This document shows positions 14,105 to 22,201 of a stretch of DNA of 35,892 nt, in pieces. The notes under the pieces were generated by a model, which saw only the letters and a list, made by a program, of their open reading frames with translations, did not search any database and was not told where the DNA came from. This DNA comes from a virus: positions 1 through 35,892 of IMG/VR virus record IMGVR_UViG_3300050821_003256; one strand, written 5' to 3'. Made by a program: the position numbers and the translations under genes. The first letter of the stretch is position 1. Each line of letters starts with the position of its first letter.

Positions 14105-16707
14105 AGTCCGCTGATCGGTATGGACGGATCGCGCATGACTCCGACTACCATACGCCTTAAGTTGAAATACGATCCTGCATTTCCGTCCGTCTTGAGTTGC
14201 AAGAAGCAATAGTTCCCGGTTTCATTCAATGGCAGGTTCACATCGTCGAGCGCCGGATTTGCGAGCGTTACCGGAGGCTGCGCATTCGCATAGGGCGTTT
14301 CGAGATTTTCGGGATACGTTGTCAGGATTGCCCCGCCAGCGCCTTCGAGCGTGGCGGTCATATAGGCGTATTGCTTGCGAACGCTGCCGAGCTGCAATCC
14401 CTGGTTCTGCATCTCATCCGAGAATCCGAAAGTCGTGTACTTCTCCGGGATGGCAGCGCTGTCGTCGGTCTGGTTCGATGCGTCGAGCACATAGATTTTC
14501 CCGGTGCCCGTCCCGCCAAGCCAAAGCTGTTGCGCGACGGCGCTCTGATTGATCCAGTTCGCAACTGGGGAAGCAATCGTCCATGCTGTCCACTTCCGGG
14601 TTTGATCCCTCGAAAGCAACTGCCCGGTGAATGCCGATGGATGAACGCCGATGGCCGATGCAATATCGGCGGCGGTGAAAAGTCCGAGATACGACATGCA
14701 TAGAATCACGTTCGGTGTCGCGGGCGCAGCGTTCGCCGGGGCGTCGGGCATCCACTTGTTCGGCGTAATCATCGGCACGCCGACCAGAATCCTTTGCTGG
14801 TACAGGTCGATCTTCACCCACACTCGGTTGAGCGAAGGTTCGTAAAGCTGATTCCAGAGCTGCTGAATCTCCTGGCTGATCTTTTGCGGCGTGCCTCCGT
14901 CGAAGATGTACACGCCCTGCCGATTCGCGTAAATGACCCAAGCATCCCCGAGATCGTCGGCGAGCGGTCCGCAGATGCCGCCCGCCCCGGTAATTTCCAC
15001 GATTCCCCAGCCGGAAGGCTCCGATCCGGCCGTCACTTGCGTTTGAAACAGCCGGTCCTCGGTGGCGAAATAGAGCGAGTTATTGTTTGGAAAAACGAAT
15101 TGATCCGTCAGCGGGCGCGTCGTGAACAGAGAAGCGTCGATGATGCCCGTTACCGAATCGACGCACTGCGGATCGCCGAGGACGCCGTTGTTCAGGAGAT
15201 AGCTCGCCGAAAGCTGCGAAGCGTAAATCGGGCTTTCAGTCGGGAAGATTTCGATGCGATCCACAAACAGCGTCGCGTTGCCCGGAAGATTGTTCGGATA
15301 CAGTTGCAATTCTGCGAATTCCGCAAGCTTCGTTCCGAGAGAAAAATCAAGAATGAATTCCTGTGGAACTTGCGTAAGCGGTCCGGTTGCGACATTCGAC
15401 GCCATCGGAAGCGAACCGCCCGAAAGTGTGAATCCGCAAGTCGCCCCGACCCCGAGTGCATCCGTATAGGCCGTGACTCGAATCGAATAATCGAAATTGT
15501 TCTGAAGTTGCGGAACGCCGAACGGATCGAGTCCAAAGTTCTTGAAGAGATAGTAGGTCGGCGGGAGTGAAGTGTTGATTGTCGATCCTGTCGGATTCTT
15601 AAAGGAAAGCGCTATCCCGTAGATGAGGGAACGAACCACGGAAAGAGTCGGTCCGGGCGAGGATACGCCCCACGTTGCCGCAAACGCTCCATTGCCGTCG
15701 AATGTCATGTTCGGGATGTTGTCCACCTTGACGCGCTCACCGAGATAGAACATACGGCCGCCATAGTTGACGCCCTTGACGTACTCGCCGATCTCGCGCA
15801 TCTGCAGGACGTTGCCGCCGACAACGGAAAGATTGATGCCCGAAGTGATTGCCGTGTCCGAAAGGATGGCGGTCAACGTCGTCGTGGTATTGTCGTTGAT
15901 GACCGTTGGACCGAAAGGACCTCCCGATCCGGCAACGGCATTCGGAATGTAGTAGTAGGGTCCGCCGATCCCGGCATTCGCCGCCGTCAACGCGATAATT
16001 CGAGCGACACAGTTGCGCGGACCGATGCCCACATTCGAGAAGATGATTCCAATCTCCGTCGAGGTTGTTGTAAACTGCGAAGGCTGTGAGGCCGGAGTGA
16101 TCGAACCATCGGCCATCAGGAACATGTAAATGCAGTACCGCGTTCCGGCGGCAAGCTGCCCCGATCCCGTTCCAGTTCCTACTGCTGAGAAAAAATCATC
16201 CTGCGGCCCGCACTGCGAGACGCGGCCTACGTTCGTTCCTGTATAGGTGCGCGGCTGGTCGTAGCCGTTCGTCACAAGCCCGCCAATCGGACTGACAACC
16301 TCCGGCCCGAAGTTCGATAGCGCGATGAATTCCGTGTTCTCGACATTCTCGGATGTGGCGATGGCGTTTGAGACGACAGGCGAATCGCCGGGGAAAAAAG
16401 GAACGATATTGCCGTCACCGATCTGTGTGATTTGTCCCGCGCTCGTCTGGTATAGCGTCGCATCCTCGGGCGGAGAGAATGCCGGAATGATCCGCGTGGA
16501 CTTGAGATACGGAACCGTCAGCCCGGCTCCGATTCCAAGCTGCGTTGTCAGTCCTGGCCGGATGGTGAATCCGCCGATCAGGAAATCGACATCGTGATTG
16601 AGCGGCGAAGCGCCGAGCGGCAAGTCCCGTTCGTCGGCTTCGGTATACAATCCGCCGAAGCGTCCGAGCGTCATTTCCGCAAATGGCTGTCCGAGCAGGA
16701 ATCCCAT
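14101..16707 (-). CDS. large tail hub/tubular protein (TTPB- or P22 gp10-like), 868 aa
   Basis: The N-terminus has FGGLYTEADERDLPLGASPL and FLIGGFTIRPGL, a pattern of phage tail-tubular B and P22 gp10-type stabilisation proteins (N-D-x-D-F-x-x-G-x-x-x-R-P-G). Long beta-rich regions follow with propeller-like repeats (YIFDGGTPQKISQEIQQLWN, ILVGVPMI, WTAWTI, KIYVLDASNQTDD). Proteins of this size and pattern close the lower end of short tails and contact fibres. There is only a 6-nt gap after the upstream stop and no clear ribosome site before the ATG at 16707, so translation probably follows from the preceding gene. Confidence 0.65.
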   Translation of the reverse strand: MGFLLGQPFAEMTLGRFGGLYTEADERDLPLGASPLNHDVDFLIGGFTIRPGLTTQLGIGAGLTVPYLKSTRIIPAFSPPEDATLYQTSAGQITQIGDGNIVPFFPGDSPVVSNAIATSENVENTEFIALSNFGPEVVSPIGGLVTNGYDQPRTYTGTNVGRVSQCGPQDDFFSAVGTGTGSGQLAAGTRYCIYMFLMADGSITPASQPSQFTTTSTEIGIIFSNVGIGPRNCVARIIALTAANAGIGGPYYYIPNAVAGSGGPFGPTVINDNTTTTLTAILSDTAITSGINLSVVGGNVLQMREIGEYVKGVNYGGRMFYLGERVKVDNIPNMTFDGNGAFAATWGVSSPGPTLSVVRSLIYGIALSFKNPTGSTINTSLPPTYYLFKNFGLDPFGVPQLQNNFDYSIRVTAYTDALGVGATCGFTLSGGSLPMASNVATGPLTQVPQEFILDFSLGTKLAEFAELQLYPNNLPGNATLFVDRIEIFPTESPIYASQLSASYLLNNGVLGDPQCVDSVTGIIDASLFTTRPLTDQFVFPNNNSLYFATEDRLFQTQVTAGSEPSGWGIVEITGAGGICGPLADDLGDAWVIYANRQGVYIFDGGTPQKISQEIQQLWNQLYEPSLNRVWVKIDLYQQRILVGVPMITPNKWMPDAPANAAPATPNVILCMSYLGLFTAADIASAIGVHPSAFTGQLLSRDQTRKWTAWTIASPVANWINQSAVAQQLWLGGTGTGKIYVLDASNQTDDSAAIPEKYTTFGFSDEMQNQGLQLGSVRKQYAYMTATLEGAGGAILTTYPENLETPYANAQPPVTLANPALDDVNLPLNETGNYCFLQLKTDGNAGSYFNLRRMVVGVMRDPSIPISGL

Positions 16708-16713
16708 GATGGT

Positions 16714-17538
16714 TTAGAAGGTGAAGATGTCCCCCGTCTCTCCGTAGGCTCCCCGGCTGTGCCGGACCGCTTGCATGGCCTTCGCTTCTCGGTTGATAAC
16801 CTTGTCCATCTCCGTCCGAATCTTTGCCAGAAGCCCGCTCGTTGCGCCTTCCGGCAAGCGTGCGGCGCAGAACTTTTCCGCGCCCATGAGCGAAAGAACA
16901 GAAATCGAATCCTTGAATGGAATGGGCGTCGTCGAAAAGAGCGGCGTCGAAAGGTTCCCGTAAAACGCTACTTGCTGCACGTAGCGCATGCGCATTTCGA
17001 GCGCGACGAGCGACCCGTTCCAGAAAAGAGAATATCCGCGCCAGTCCCATTCTCCGGGCGCATAATCCTGAAACTGCGATTGCAAGCCCGCGCGCGCCGG
17101 ATAGAACTCGGTGAAATTCAGGTTCGATCCCGCTGTCCGAAACCACATGCGCTTCGGCACAAGGCAATCGGGCGGCAGGAACGGCGTCGGATAATTCTGA
17201 TAGCCGTCGAAGAATCCGGTAAAGCTGAGTTCCTGCTGTGCTGCCGGATTCGGCGTTCCCGCTCCGGCGCTGCTGTTGATCGGAGGAATGGAGTTGCCGA
17301 GCGCTTGCGTGAAAAAGACTTCGTTGTACTTTGTCGGAATCGAAGCGTTATCGAGTTCGCGCTGAAAGTCGGCAAGACAGTCGTTCAAAATCGGAATCGT
17401 GAACGGAGCGCCATCGGTGAAGATGCGGCCTTCGCCCGGAGTGCCGGTTGCCCCCTTAAACGTGTCATTAATTTTTTGCCGGACCAGATTCGCCCAGGTC
17501 TCAATCGTCGGATACGCTGTCGAGCCGACTCCCGGCAT
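16714..17538 (-). CDS. putative neck/tail tubular protein A-like, 274 aa
   Basis: The start overlaps the preceding TAA (TAATG). The N-terminal helix (YPTIETWANLVRQKINDTF), a short GRIFTD strand and LNDCLADFQRELDNASIP resemble head-tail adaptor and tubular-A proteins. The middle has aromatic strands (FEFYPARAG-like, YAPGEWDWRGYSLFWNG), and the C-terminal helices (GLLAKIRTEMDKVINREAKA) precede AYGETGDIFTF. Position between capsid-side and tail-hub genes supports the neck call. Homology is not certain. Confidence 0.55.
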   Translation of the reverse strand: MPGVGSTAYPTIETWANLVRQKINDTFKGATGTPGEGRIFTDGAPFTIPILNDCLADFQRELDNASIPTKYNEVFFTQALGNSIPPINSSAGAGTPNPAAQQELSFTGFFDGYQNYPTPFLPPDCLVPKRMWFRTAGSNLNFTEFYPARAGLQSQFQDYAPGEWDWRGYSLFWNGSLVALEMRMRYVQQVAFYGNLSTPLFSTTPIPFKDSISVLSLMGAEKFCAARLPEGATSGLLAKIRTEMDKVINREAKAMQAVRHSRGAYGETGDIFTF

Positions 17539-18374
17539 TAGCTAGCCTGTTCCCACCATCGGCATTCTTCCGGCACGTCTTCGCGCTTGACCGCTCCGGC
17601 CTTGACTGCTTTCTGCCAGTCGAGCACACAGATGAAGCCGAGCGTGTTTCGATGGAAGGCCACGTCCCGCGAGACGATCTCTCCACAGTTCGGGCACGTC
17701 GGCTGAATCTCGGCAATCACATGCCATTGGCTCTTGGCGTGGAAGTACTCCGCAGCCATGTGGTGCTCGGGGCCGATGGTTCGGCGCTGGTCGGCGTCAT
17801 TCGTCATGTACGCCTGGTCCGCTTGCTGCAGGAGTTGCTTGTAGTGCGCCTCCATCCGGTCGCGTGTCAGTCGCAAGTGTTCGGGCTTCGGTGGATCGTC
17901 AGTCGAGAAGAACAGGCCGCGCCGCGTCATATCGTCGGTGCCCTGGTCAAGCCATGCGCGTTCCGGACTGACCGGCGAGTTCCACATGTCGATGCCGAGA
18001 TTCACCGGGTTCAGAAGGTCCATGACGAACCGTTCGCCTTGGATGCCGCGATTGCGCGTCTCGCCCGTGTCCGCATCGACCCACTTTTCGTTGACGATGT
18101 TCGGGAACACGCCGACCTTGACGTAATCCTTGTCCTTTGGGCATGGTCCGAACACGATGCAGGGAAAGTTGGGCGGCCGGCGAATCTCAAAGCGCCGGGG
18201 CGCGATGTTGTAGACGTAGATGTGATAATCCGGCTGCCGCGAAATGTTCGCGTCCTGCGTGAAGTCCTGCAGCGTGAACGGAAGCAGAACCATGTTCTCC
18301 CGCTGCGTCATTACTTGCGATTGCTGCACGGCAATCGGCGACTTCGGATCGAGTATTGCATCTCTCTTTGCCAT
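17538..18374 (-). CDS. virion-region protein with C-terminal zinc-ribbon-like motif, 278 aa
   Basis: AAGGAGA is 5 nt before the ATG. The N-terminal half is beta-rich (YHIYVYNIAPRRFEIRRPP, GPCPKDKDYVKVGVF). A helical middle follows, then TCPNCGEIVSRDVAFHR with later Cys residues (GFICVLDW), a likely zinc knuckle. The C-terminus is acidic with Trp (EECRWWEQ). Proteins of this type, beta domain plus CxxC, occur next to capsid genes in related podovirus-like genomes, but I cannot name the family. Possibly a head-closure or assembly adaptor. Confidence 0.6.
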   Translation of the reverse strand: MAKRDAILDPKSPIAVQQSQVMTQRENMVLLPFTLQDFTQDANISRQPDYHIYVYNIAPRRFEIRRPPNFPCIVFGPCPKDKDYVKVGVFPNIVNEKWVDADTGETRNRGIQGERFVMDLLNPVNLGIDMWNSPVSPERAWLDQGTDDMTRRGLFFSTDDPPKPEHLRLTRDRMEAHYKQLLQQADQAYMTNDADQRRTIGPEHHMAAEYFHAKSQWHVIAEIQPTCPNCGEIVSRDVAFHRNTLGFICVLDWQKAVKAGAVKREDVPEECRWWEQAS

Positions 18375-18383
18375 TCCGTCTCC

Positions 18384-18995
18384 TTAGCTGAGTTGCTGAA
18401 GTCCTTTTCGCGCGGCAATGCTCTGGCCCATCTGCGATTCGATCCGGTCCATCATCTGCTGCACGTAGGACCGGCAATTCGTCTGCCCGACAAAGCTGAT
18501 CCCGTCCACCGCGATGGACCCGACCGCATCCTGCAGATTGTCGGCAATGCGGTTCTCGATGATCTTGTCGTCTTTTTCCTTCATGGCCTTCATCACCGCA
18601 AGCCGCTTTTCGGGCGTCTCGCATTCGTAGGCCATGATCGTGTACATGATGAATTCGGCCACGCGGCGGGACATTTCCATCGGCACGATCTTCTTGTCGA
18701 TGCGTTCGTAGAACGGCTGAACCGGATTGTACATGCCGCGATGCGGGTAAGCGCCGAGGGCTTCGTAATCCCAGGAATCGGGACTCCCCCACTTTTCCGG
18801 AGGCTCCCATTTGAGAAGCACCCAGGCGGGAATCGGAAACAGGCGCATGTCTCCGAATCCCGTCCGGGTGACATAGGTTTCGCCCCAGACGATCTTGAAG
18901 TTAGGCTCGCCGTAGGGATTGATTCCCCCGGAGCGAAGAATCAACTCTTCGATCTCCGGGGGAAGTTTGTGCTCTGTGCGGCCCAGCTCGATCAT
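18384..18995 (-). CDS. hypothetical head-region protein, 203 aa
   Basis: The start at 18995 is set by an ATGA overlap with the upstream stop. The protein has EHKLPPEIEELILRSGGINP, YGEPNFKIVWG, a proline/tryptophan loop (LKWEPPEKWGSPDSWDY) and long C-terminal helices (MSRRVAEFIMYTIMAYE, AVMKAMKEKDDKIIENRIAD). The N-terminal RSGGxNxYGEPNFxxVWG motif is one I have seen in uncharacterised phage proteins of this genome class. Likely a structural or assembly protein; function unknown. Confidence 0.65.
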   Translation of the reverse strand: MIELGRTEHKLPPEIEELILRSGGINPYGEPNFKIVWGETYVTRTGFGDMRLFPIPAWVLLKWEPPEKWGSPDSWDYEALGAYPHRGMYNPVQPFYERIDKKIVPMEMSRRVAEFIMYTIMAYECETPEKRLAVMKAMKEKDDKIIENRIADNLQDAVGSIAVDGISFVGQTNCRSYVQQMMDRIESQMGQSIAARKGLQQLS

Positions 18996-19399
18996 TGCGT
19001 AATCATTTCGAACTGGTAGCACCCCGGATTGGTCGTAAAGCTCGACGCCGACGTGATCGTGAACGACGATCCAACCGTGCGGGCCGAAATCCAAGCCGCC
19101 ACGTTGTTCGTGTTGCAGGTCACGCCGAGCGTAGTCCCCATCGTGGTCGATGTATCCTGTGTGAGCATGATGGTTGACTTTGCAGTGACCGCCGAAGTGT
19201 TGACTACAACGGTCGTTGCACCGCCGGACGCAATCGTGACAAGGCCGTAGCTCGCCGACTGGCAGGCGGGCGCGGCAATGCTCGAAATGCACTCGGCGTA
19301 TTGCTGGGCGTGAATCGGCTTCACGACATTCGGAATGAGAAGCGTTCCGAGCGCCGCGACAGCCGCGAGAACCAAGGTGATGATCGTTGCTTTTTTCAT
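18992..19399 (-). CDS. exported-type small protein after the capsid gene, 135 aa
   Basis: Two ATGs are possible. AAGGAGG is 10 nt before the one at 19399 and only 1 nt before the one at 19408, so 19399 is chosen. Residues 1-32 form a signal peptide (MKKATIITLVLAAVAALG ... then PIHA, QQYAE). The mature part is Thr/Ser/Ala-rich and beta-like with four Cys residues, consistent with disulphides in the periplasm or outside. Its place between the major capsid gene and a head-region gene is where decoration proteins often lie, but an export signal argues against simple head decoration. Its role is unclear. Confidence 0.7.
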   Translation of the reverse strand: MKKATIITLVLAAVAALGTLLIPNVVKPIHAQQYAECISSIAAPACQSASYGLVTIASGGATTVVVNTSAVTAKSTIMLTQDTSTTMGTTLGVTCNTNNVAAWISARTVGSSFTITSASSFTTNPGCYQFEMITQ

Positions 19400-19414
19400 G
19401 TTCGTCATTCCTCC

Positions 19415-20734
19415 TTAGATCGTGGGCTGTGCGGCGTTGGAAACGATCACGCCTGCACGCACGTTACTGTTGACGAGGTTAAGCGCGGCCACATAAGCAA
19501 ACATGGACGACGTGAGGTAGCCTCCGTTGATGATGTCCGGCACGGGCGCCACGGTGATCCCGCCGCCGAAGTCGTACAGTTCGAGCGGCAGCATTTCTCC
19601 GATGTACCACGTGTCGAACGTGAACAGGTCAAGCCGCCCCGGTAGCGCGTTCCACCCGACATGCAGGTCGCGGCCCGCATAGGACATCGGCCAGTTGCGC
19701 TTCACCATGTCGAGAGCGGAGTCGCCCTTCGCTTCCGGCACGTTCACGAACAGGGCATTCAGATACAGGTTCGCAATCTGCATGGCCTGATCGGGACCCG
19801 TGTACCACGTCACCGACTTCATCGCGGCGTTGTCCTGGCCCAAGGCGCGGCCAAGCAATACGTTCGCCCGGTATCCGGTCGAAAGCGCCAAGGCTCCGTT
19901 ATTGAGGTTGATGATTGGAGTCGAGAGCCGCCCCGGATACGTGGCGCGCGAGAGGCCGCCAATCGTTCCCGTGTTCGAGTTCACCTGCCACGCCCGAAGC
20001 CCCATGATTGAAGATCCGGCGGTGCCCGCCGAACCCGAGATCACAAGGAAGTCGGTCGTGGTGGTTCCCGAAGGAAGCGCCGTCGAGGAGTAAATCGTGT
20101 TCGCAACGGCATCGACAAAGCTGATGACGAACGAGCCGCGATTCGTTCCGCCGGTCGAGATCACCTGCACCGTTTGCTGATCGGTGAACTGGAAGGCATT
20201 CTGCATTCCGACAATCGAAGAAAACGACGGGCCGGCCGAGCCGGTTCCGTTGTTCACGGTCGCCGTCGCCGGAATCTGGTCGAGCGTTCCGGTGCCGTCG
20301 CCGTTGCACAAGGCTTCGAGGCCCTGCGTCGCTTGCTGGAATGTGTTCTTCAGTTCTTGCGCCTGCACGTTGAACAGGCCGCGCTTACGGCCTTCCGTGG
20401 CGATGCGGGCGAGGAAGGTAATTTCGCAAACCGAGAAGACGAAAACCGGAGACAGCGCGAACGCGGCCCACTGCGACCCGGTGCCCCGGCCAAGAGAATC
20501 GGCGTTGCCGGTCCCTTGCGTGAGCGCTGCACCCGCCTGCGGACGGAACGGCACGCGGAACGAAGGGCGCGTGGTCCCTCCGGCTGCCGTCACGTTCGAG
20601 ACGGGGATGGTTGTGGCGTTGTTTTTGAAAAGGGAATAGAGCGTCTTGTCGAACTGGATTAGATCGGGGATGTCCTTTGAAAACGCATCCAGCTCGATGG
20701 CTTCAACTGCCGCTTCCTGTACTGGATTTGCCAT
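19415..20734 (-). CDS. major capsid protein (HK97-fold type)
   Basis: This 439-aa protein sits after portal and scaffold and has the composition of a major capsid protein: a helical N-arm (PVQEAAVEAIELDAFSKDIPD), the segment FRPQAGAALTQGTG, a long spine-helix region (VQAQELKNTFQQATQGLEAL), and beta-rich A- and P-domain stretches. RNWPMSYAGRDLHVGWNALP and SNVRAGVIVSN lie near the C-terminus. An AGGTGA sits 8 nt before the ATG. No protease gene is visible, and with a separate scaffold the N-terminus is probably not cleaved as in HK97. Confidence 0.85.
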   Translation of the reverse strand: MANPVQEAAVEAIELDAFSKDIPDLIQFDKTLYSLFKNNATTIPVSNVTAAGGTTRPSFRVPFRPQAGAALTQGTGNADSLGRGTGSQWAAFALSPVFVFSVCEITFLARIATEGRKRGLFNVQAQELKNTFQQATQGLEALCNGDGTGTLDQIPATATVNNGTGSAGPSFSSIVGMQNAFQFTDQQTVQVISTGGTNRGSFVISFVDAVANTIYSSTALPSGTTTTDFLVISGSAGTAGSSIMGLRAWQVNSNTGTIGGLSRATYPGRLSTPIINLNNGALALSTGYRANVLLGRALGQDNAAMKSVTWYTGPDQAMQIANLYLNALFVNVPEAKGDSALDMVKRNWPMSYAGRDLHVGWNALPGRLDLFTFDTWYIGEMLPLELYDFGGGITVAPVPDIINGGYLTSSMFAYVAALNLVNSNVRAGVIVSNAAQPTI

Positions 20735-20741
20735 TCATTTG

Positions 20742-20897
20742 TCACCTGCTTTGTTTATGCAGTCCGTTTCGGCCTGTCGGCCCGGCTTCGGGGTGCCGCG
20801 TCTGTCCTGCATCCAAGGCGCAATGCGCCGTCGATAGGAGCAGCTTGCTCGTTTTTACGCCGCTTGCAGGCGAATGCTCCCGTCTGAAACTTGTCAT
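20742..20897 (-). CDS. possible 51-aa basic protein in the scaffold-capsid gap
   Basis: The gap between scaffold and capsid genes is filled by a frame whose ATG overlaps the scaffold stop (ATGA), although GGAGG is only 2 nt away. It encodes MTSFRREHSPASGVKTSK and a basic, Pro/Gly/His-rich remainder. Most of it could instead be untranslated leader. The region also contains GGCGC-AAT-GCGCC (20817-20829) and GAGCA-GCT-TGCTC (20838-20850), small inverted repeats that could shape the capsid mRNA 5' end. Confidence 0.3.
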   Translation of the reverse strand: MTSFRREHSPASGVKTSKLLLSTAHCALDAGQTRHPEAGPTGRNGLHKQSR

Positions 20898-22201
20898 CTC
20901 CTCCACTGGACCAACTTGCCGGCATTCGGGCCGGCTTTCAGATACCCGCGTCCAGCGATGAACAATTGCCGGTCGGGATCGCGGTCCATGTCAAGATCGG
21001 TAATCTTCGGTTTGCCGAGAAGCAAAAGCGCCGCTGAATTCGTCCTCGGTTGTGCCGCTCTCTGCACCGGCTGCGCTGCTTGCCTCGGCTCCGCGCCATT
21101 CGGTTTCGCCGCTGTCTGAAACGGCGTTACCCGCTTGTTCCATACATCGCGCACAATCCTAGCACGAAGCGAATCGACATTGGTCTTGATATATTTCGTG
21201 ATAGCCGAAATGTCACCCTTGGCCTTGAGCGCCGCGAGATTCGATTGGTACACCTTGTCGGAGCGCAGTGTTCGATCAATTTCCTGGATGACCGCGTCCC
21301 GCAAATCGGAAACGACGTTCTCGCCGAGCTTCGCGCCTTTCGAGTGCTCGCTGATGGCCCGTTCGATGGTGCTTGAGAGATATGGCTGCACCTGCACGCC
21401 AATCTTTTCGAGGAGCAAGTTCGCGCGCTCCTCGGCCACCTTGCGGCTCCCGGCCTGAATCTCGGCCATCCGGGGATCGTTCTGCTGCGTCTGCCGCTTG
21501 TTTTCCTCCTCGACAAGTCCGCCCAGCCATCGCTGCACTTGCGCGATTTCCTGCTTTAGTTCCGGGCTTTCCACTCGATTTGCAAACCATGCGATGCGGT
21601 CAAGCGAATTGCCAAGCCCGGCGCTCACGATGGCCTTTACGAGATGCGGCTGCAGCGTCGAAGCGTAGGCTCGCGGGTCCGTGCGTTCGAGCGTGTCGAG
21701 AAACACGGGCGCGGCCTTGATGAATCCGTCCTTGCTCTCGCTGACCCAGGCGTCGATCATCTTCGGATCGCCTTCGGCCGCCATGCGGTCGATGTCGGCA
21801 ACCTGATTCTGCGCCTGCCGAAGCGAGGCAATCCCTTCATCGCCGCCTAGAGCTTCGAATGTAGCCTTGGCGCGCTGCGCATCCTCGGGCGTCGGAAACG
21901 CTTCCGAATACTTCTCCGCCCGGAAGAACGAATCATTGAGTTGCCGAAGGATCGGCGCGCGGTCGGGATTCGCGTCCCTCAGTTCCCGCAACGTCTTCGT
22001 GACATCCCGAGGATTGAGCTTTCCGGGAGCCGCCTTGACTTCCGGCTCTTCCTTTTGCTCGGGAGCCGCCGCTTCCGGAGTTTCCGGCTGTTCCGGTTCC
22101 GGAACTTCGGTTACGTCGGTATCGACCGTTTCAACGTCAACCGGAGGCGCTTCCGCCACATCGCCGAGCGCTCCTGCCAGTGCTACTTCGCCATCAGCCA
22201 T
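20894..22201 (-). CDS. scaffolding protein, 435 aa
   Basis: The N-terminal 60 residues are acidic and Pro/Glu-rich (VTEVPEPEQPETPEAAAPEQ). The middle and C-terminal regions are predicted helical and charged (DVTKTLRELRDANPD ... ERANLLLEKIGVQVQPY ... AVIQEIDRTLRSDK), with the terminal segment FIAGRGYLKAGPNAGKLVQW. This is the usual layout of phage scaffolds, and it lies between portal and capsid genes. The start overlaps the portal stop by 8 nt. It would direct procapsid assembly and leave, with the C-terminus contacting the shell. Confidence 0.85.
   Translation of the reverse strand: MADGEVALAGALGDVAEAPPVDVETVDTDVTEVPEPEQPETPEAAAPEQKEEPEVKAAPGKLNPRDVTKTLRELRDANPDRAPILRQLNDSFFRAEKYSEAFPTPEDAQRAKATFEALGGDEGIASLRQAQNQVADIDRMAAEGDPKMIDAWVSESKDGFIKAAPVFLDTLERTDPRAYASTLQPHLVKAIVSAGLGNSLDRIAWFANRVESPELKQEIAQVQRWLGGLVEEENKRQTQQNDPRMAEIQAGSRKVAEERANLLLEKIGVQVQPYLSSTIERAISEHSKGAKLGENVVSDLRDAVIQEIDRTLRSDKVYQSNLAALKAKGDISAITKYIKTNVDSLRARIVRDVWNKRVTPFQTAAKPNGAEPRQAAQPVQRAAQPRTNSAALLLLGKPKITDLDMDRDPDRQLFIAGRGYLKAGPNAGKLVQWRR

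Noticed and set aside
17652-19019. 455-codon plus-strand frame opposite three head genes
   Set aside because: It crosses the boundaries of several coupled minus-strand genes, has no domain and no start signal; codon-bias shadow.
20838-20856. GAGCA-GCT-TGCTC followed by GTTTTT as a rightward terminator
   Set aside because: Five-bp stem only, in a region transcribed leftward; likely chance or part of the capsid leader.
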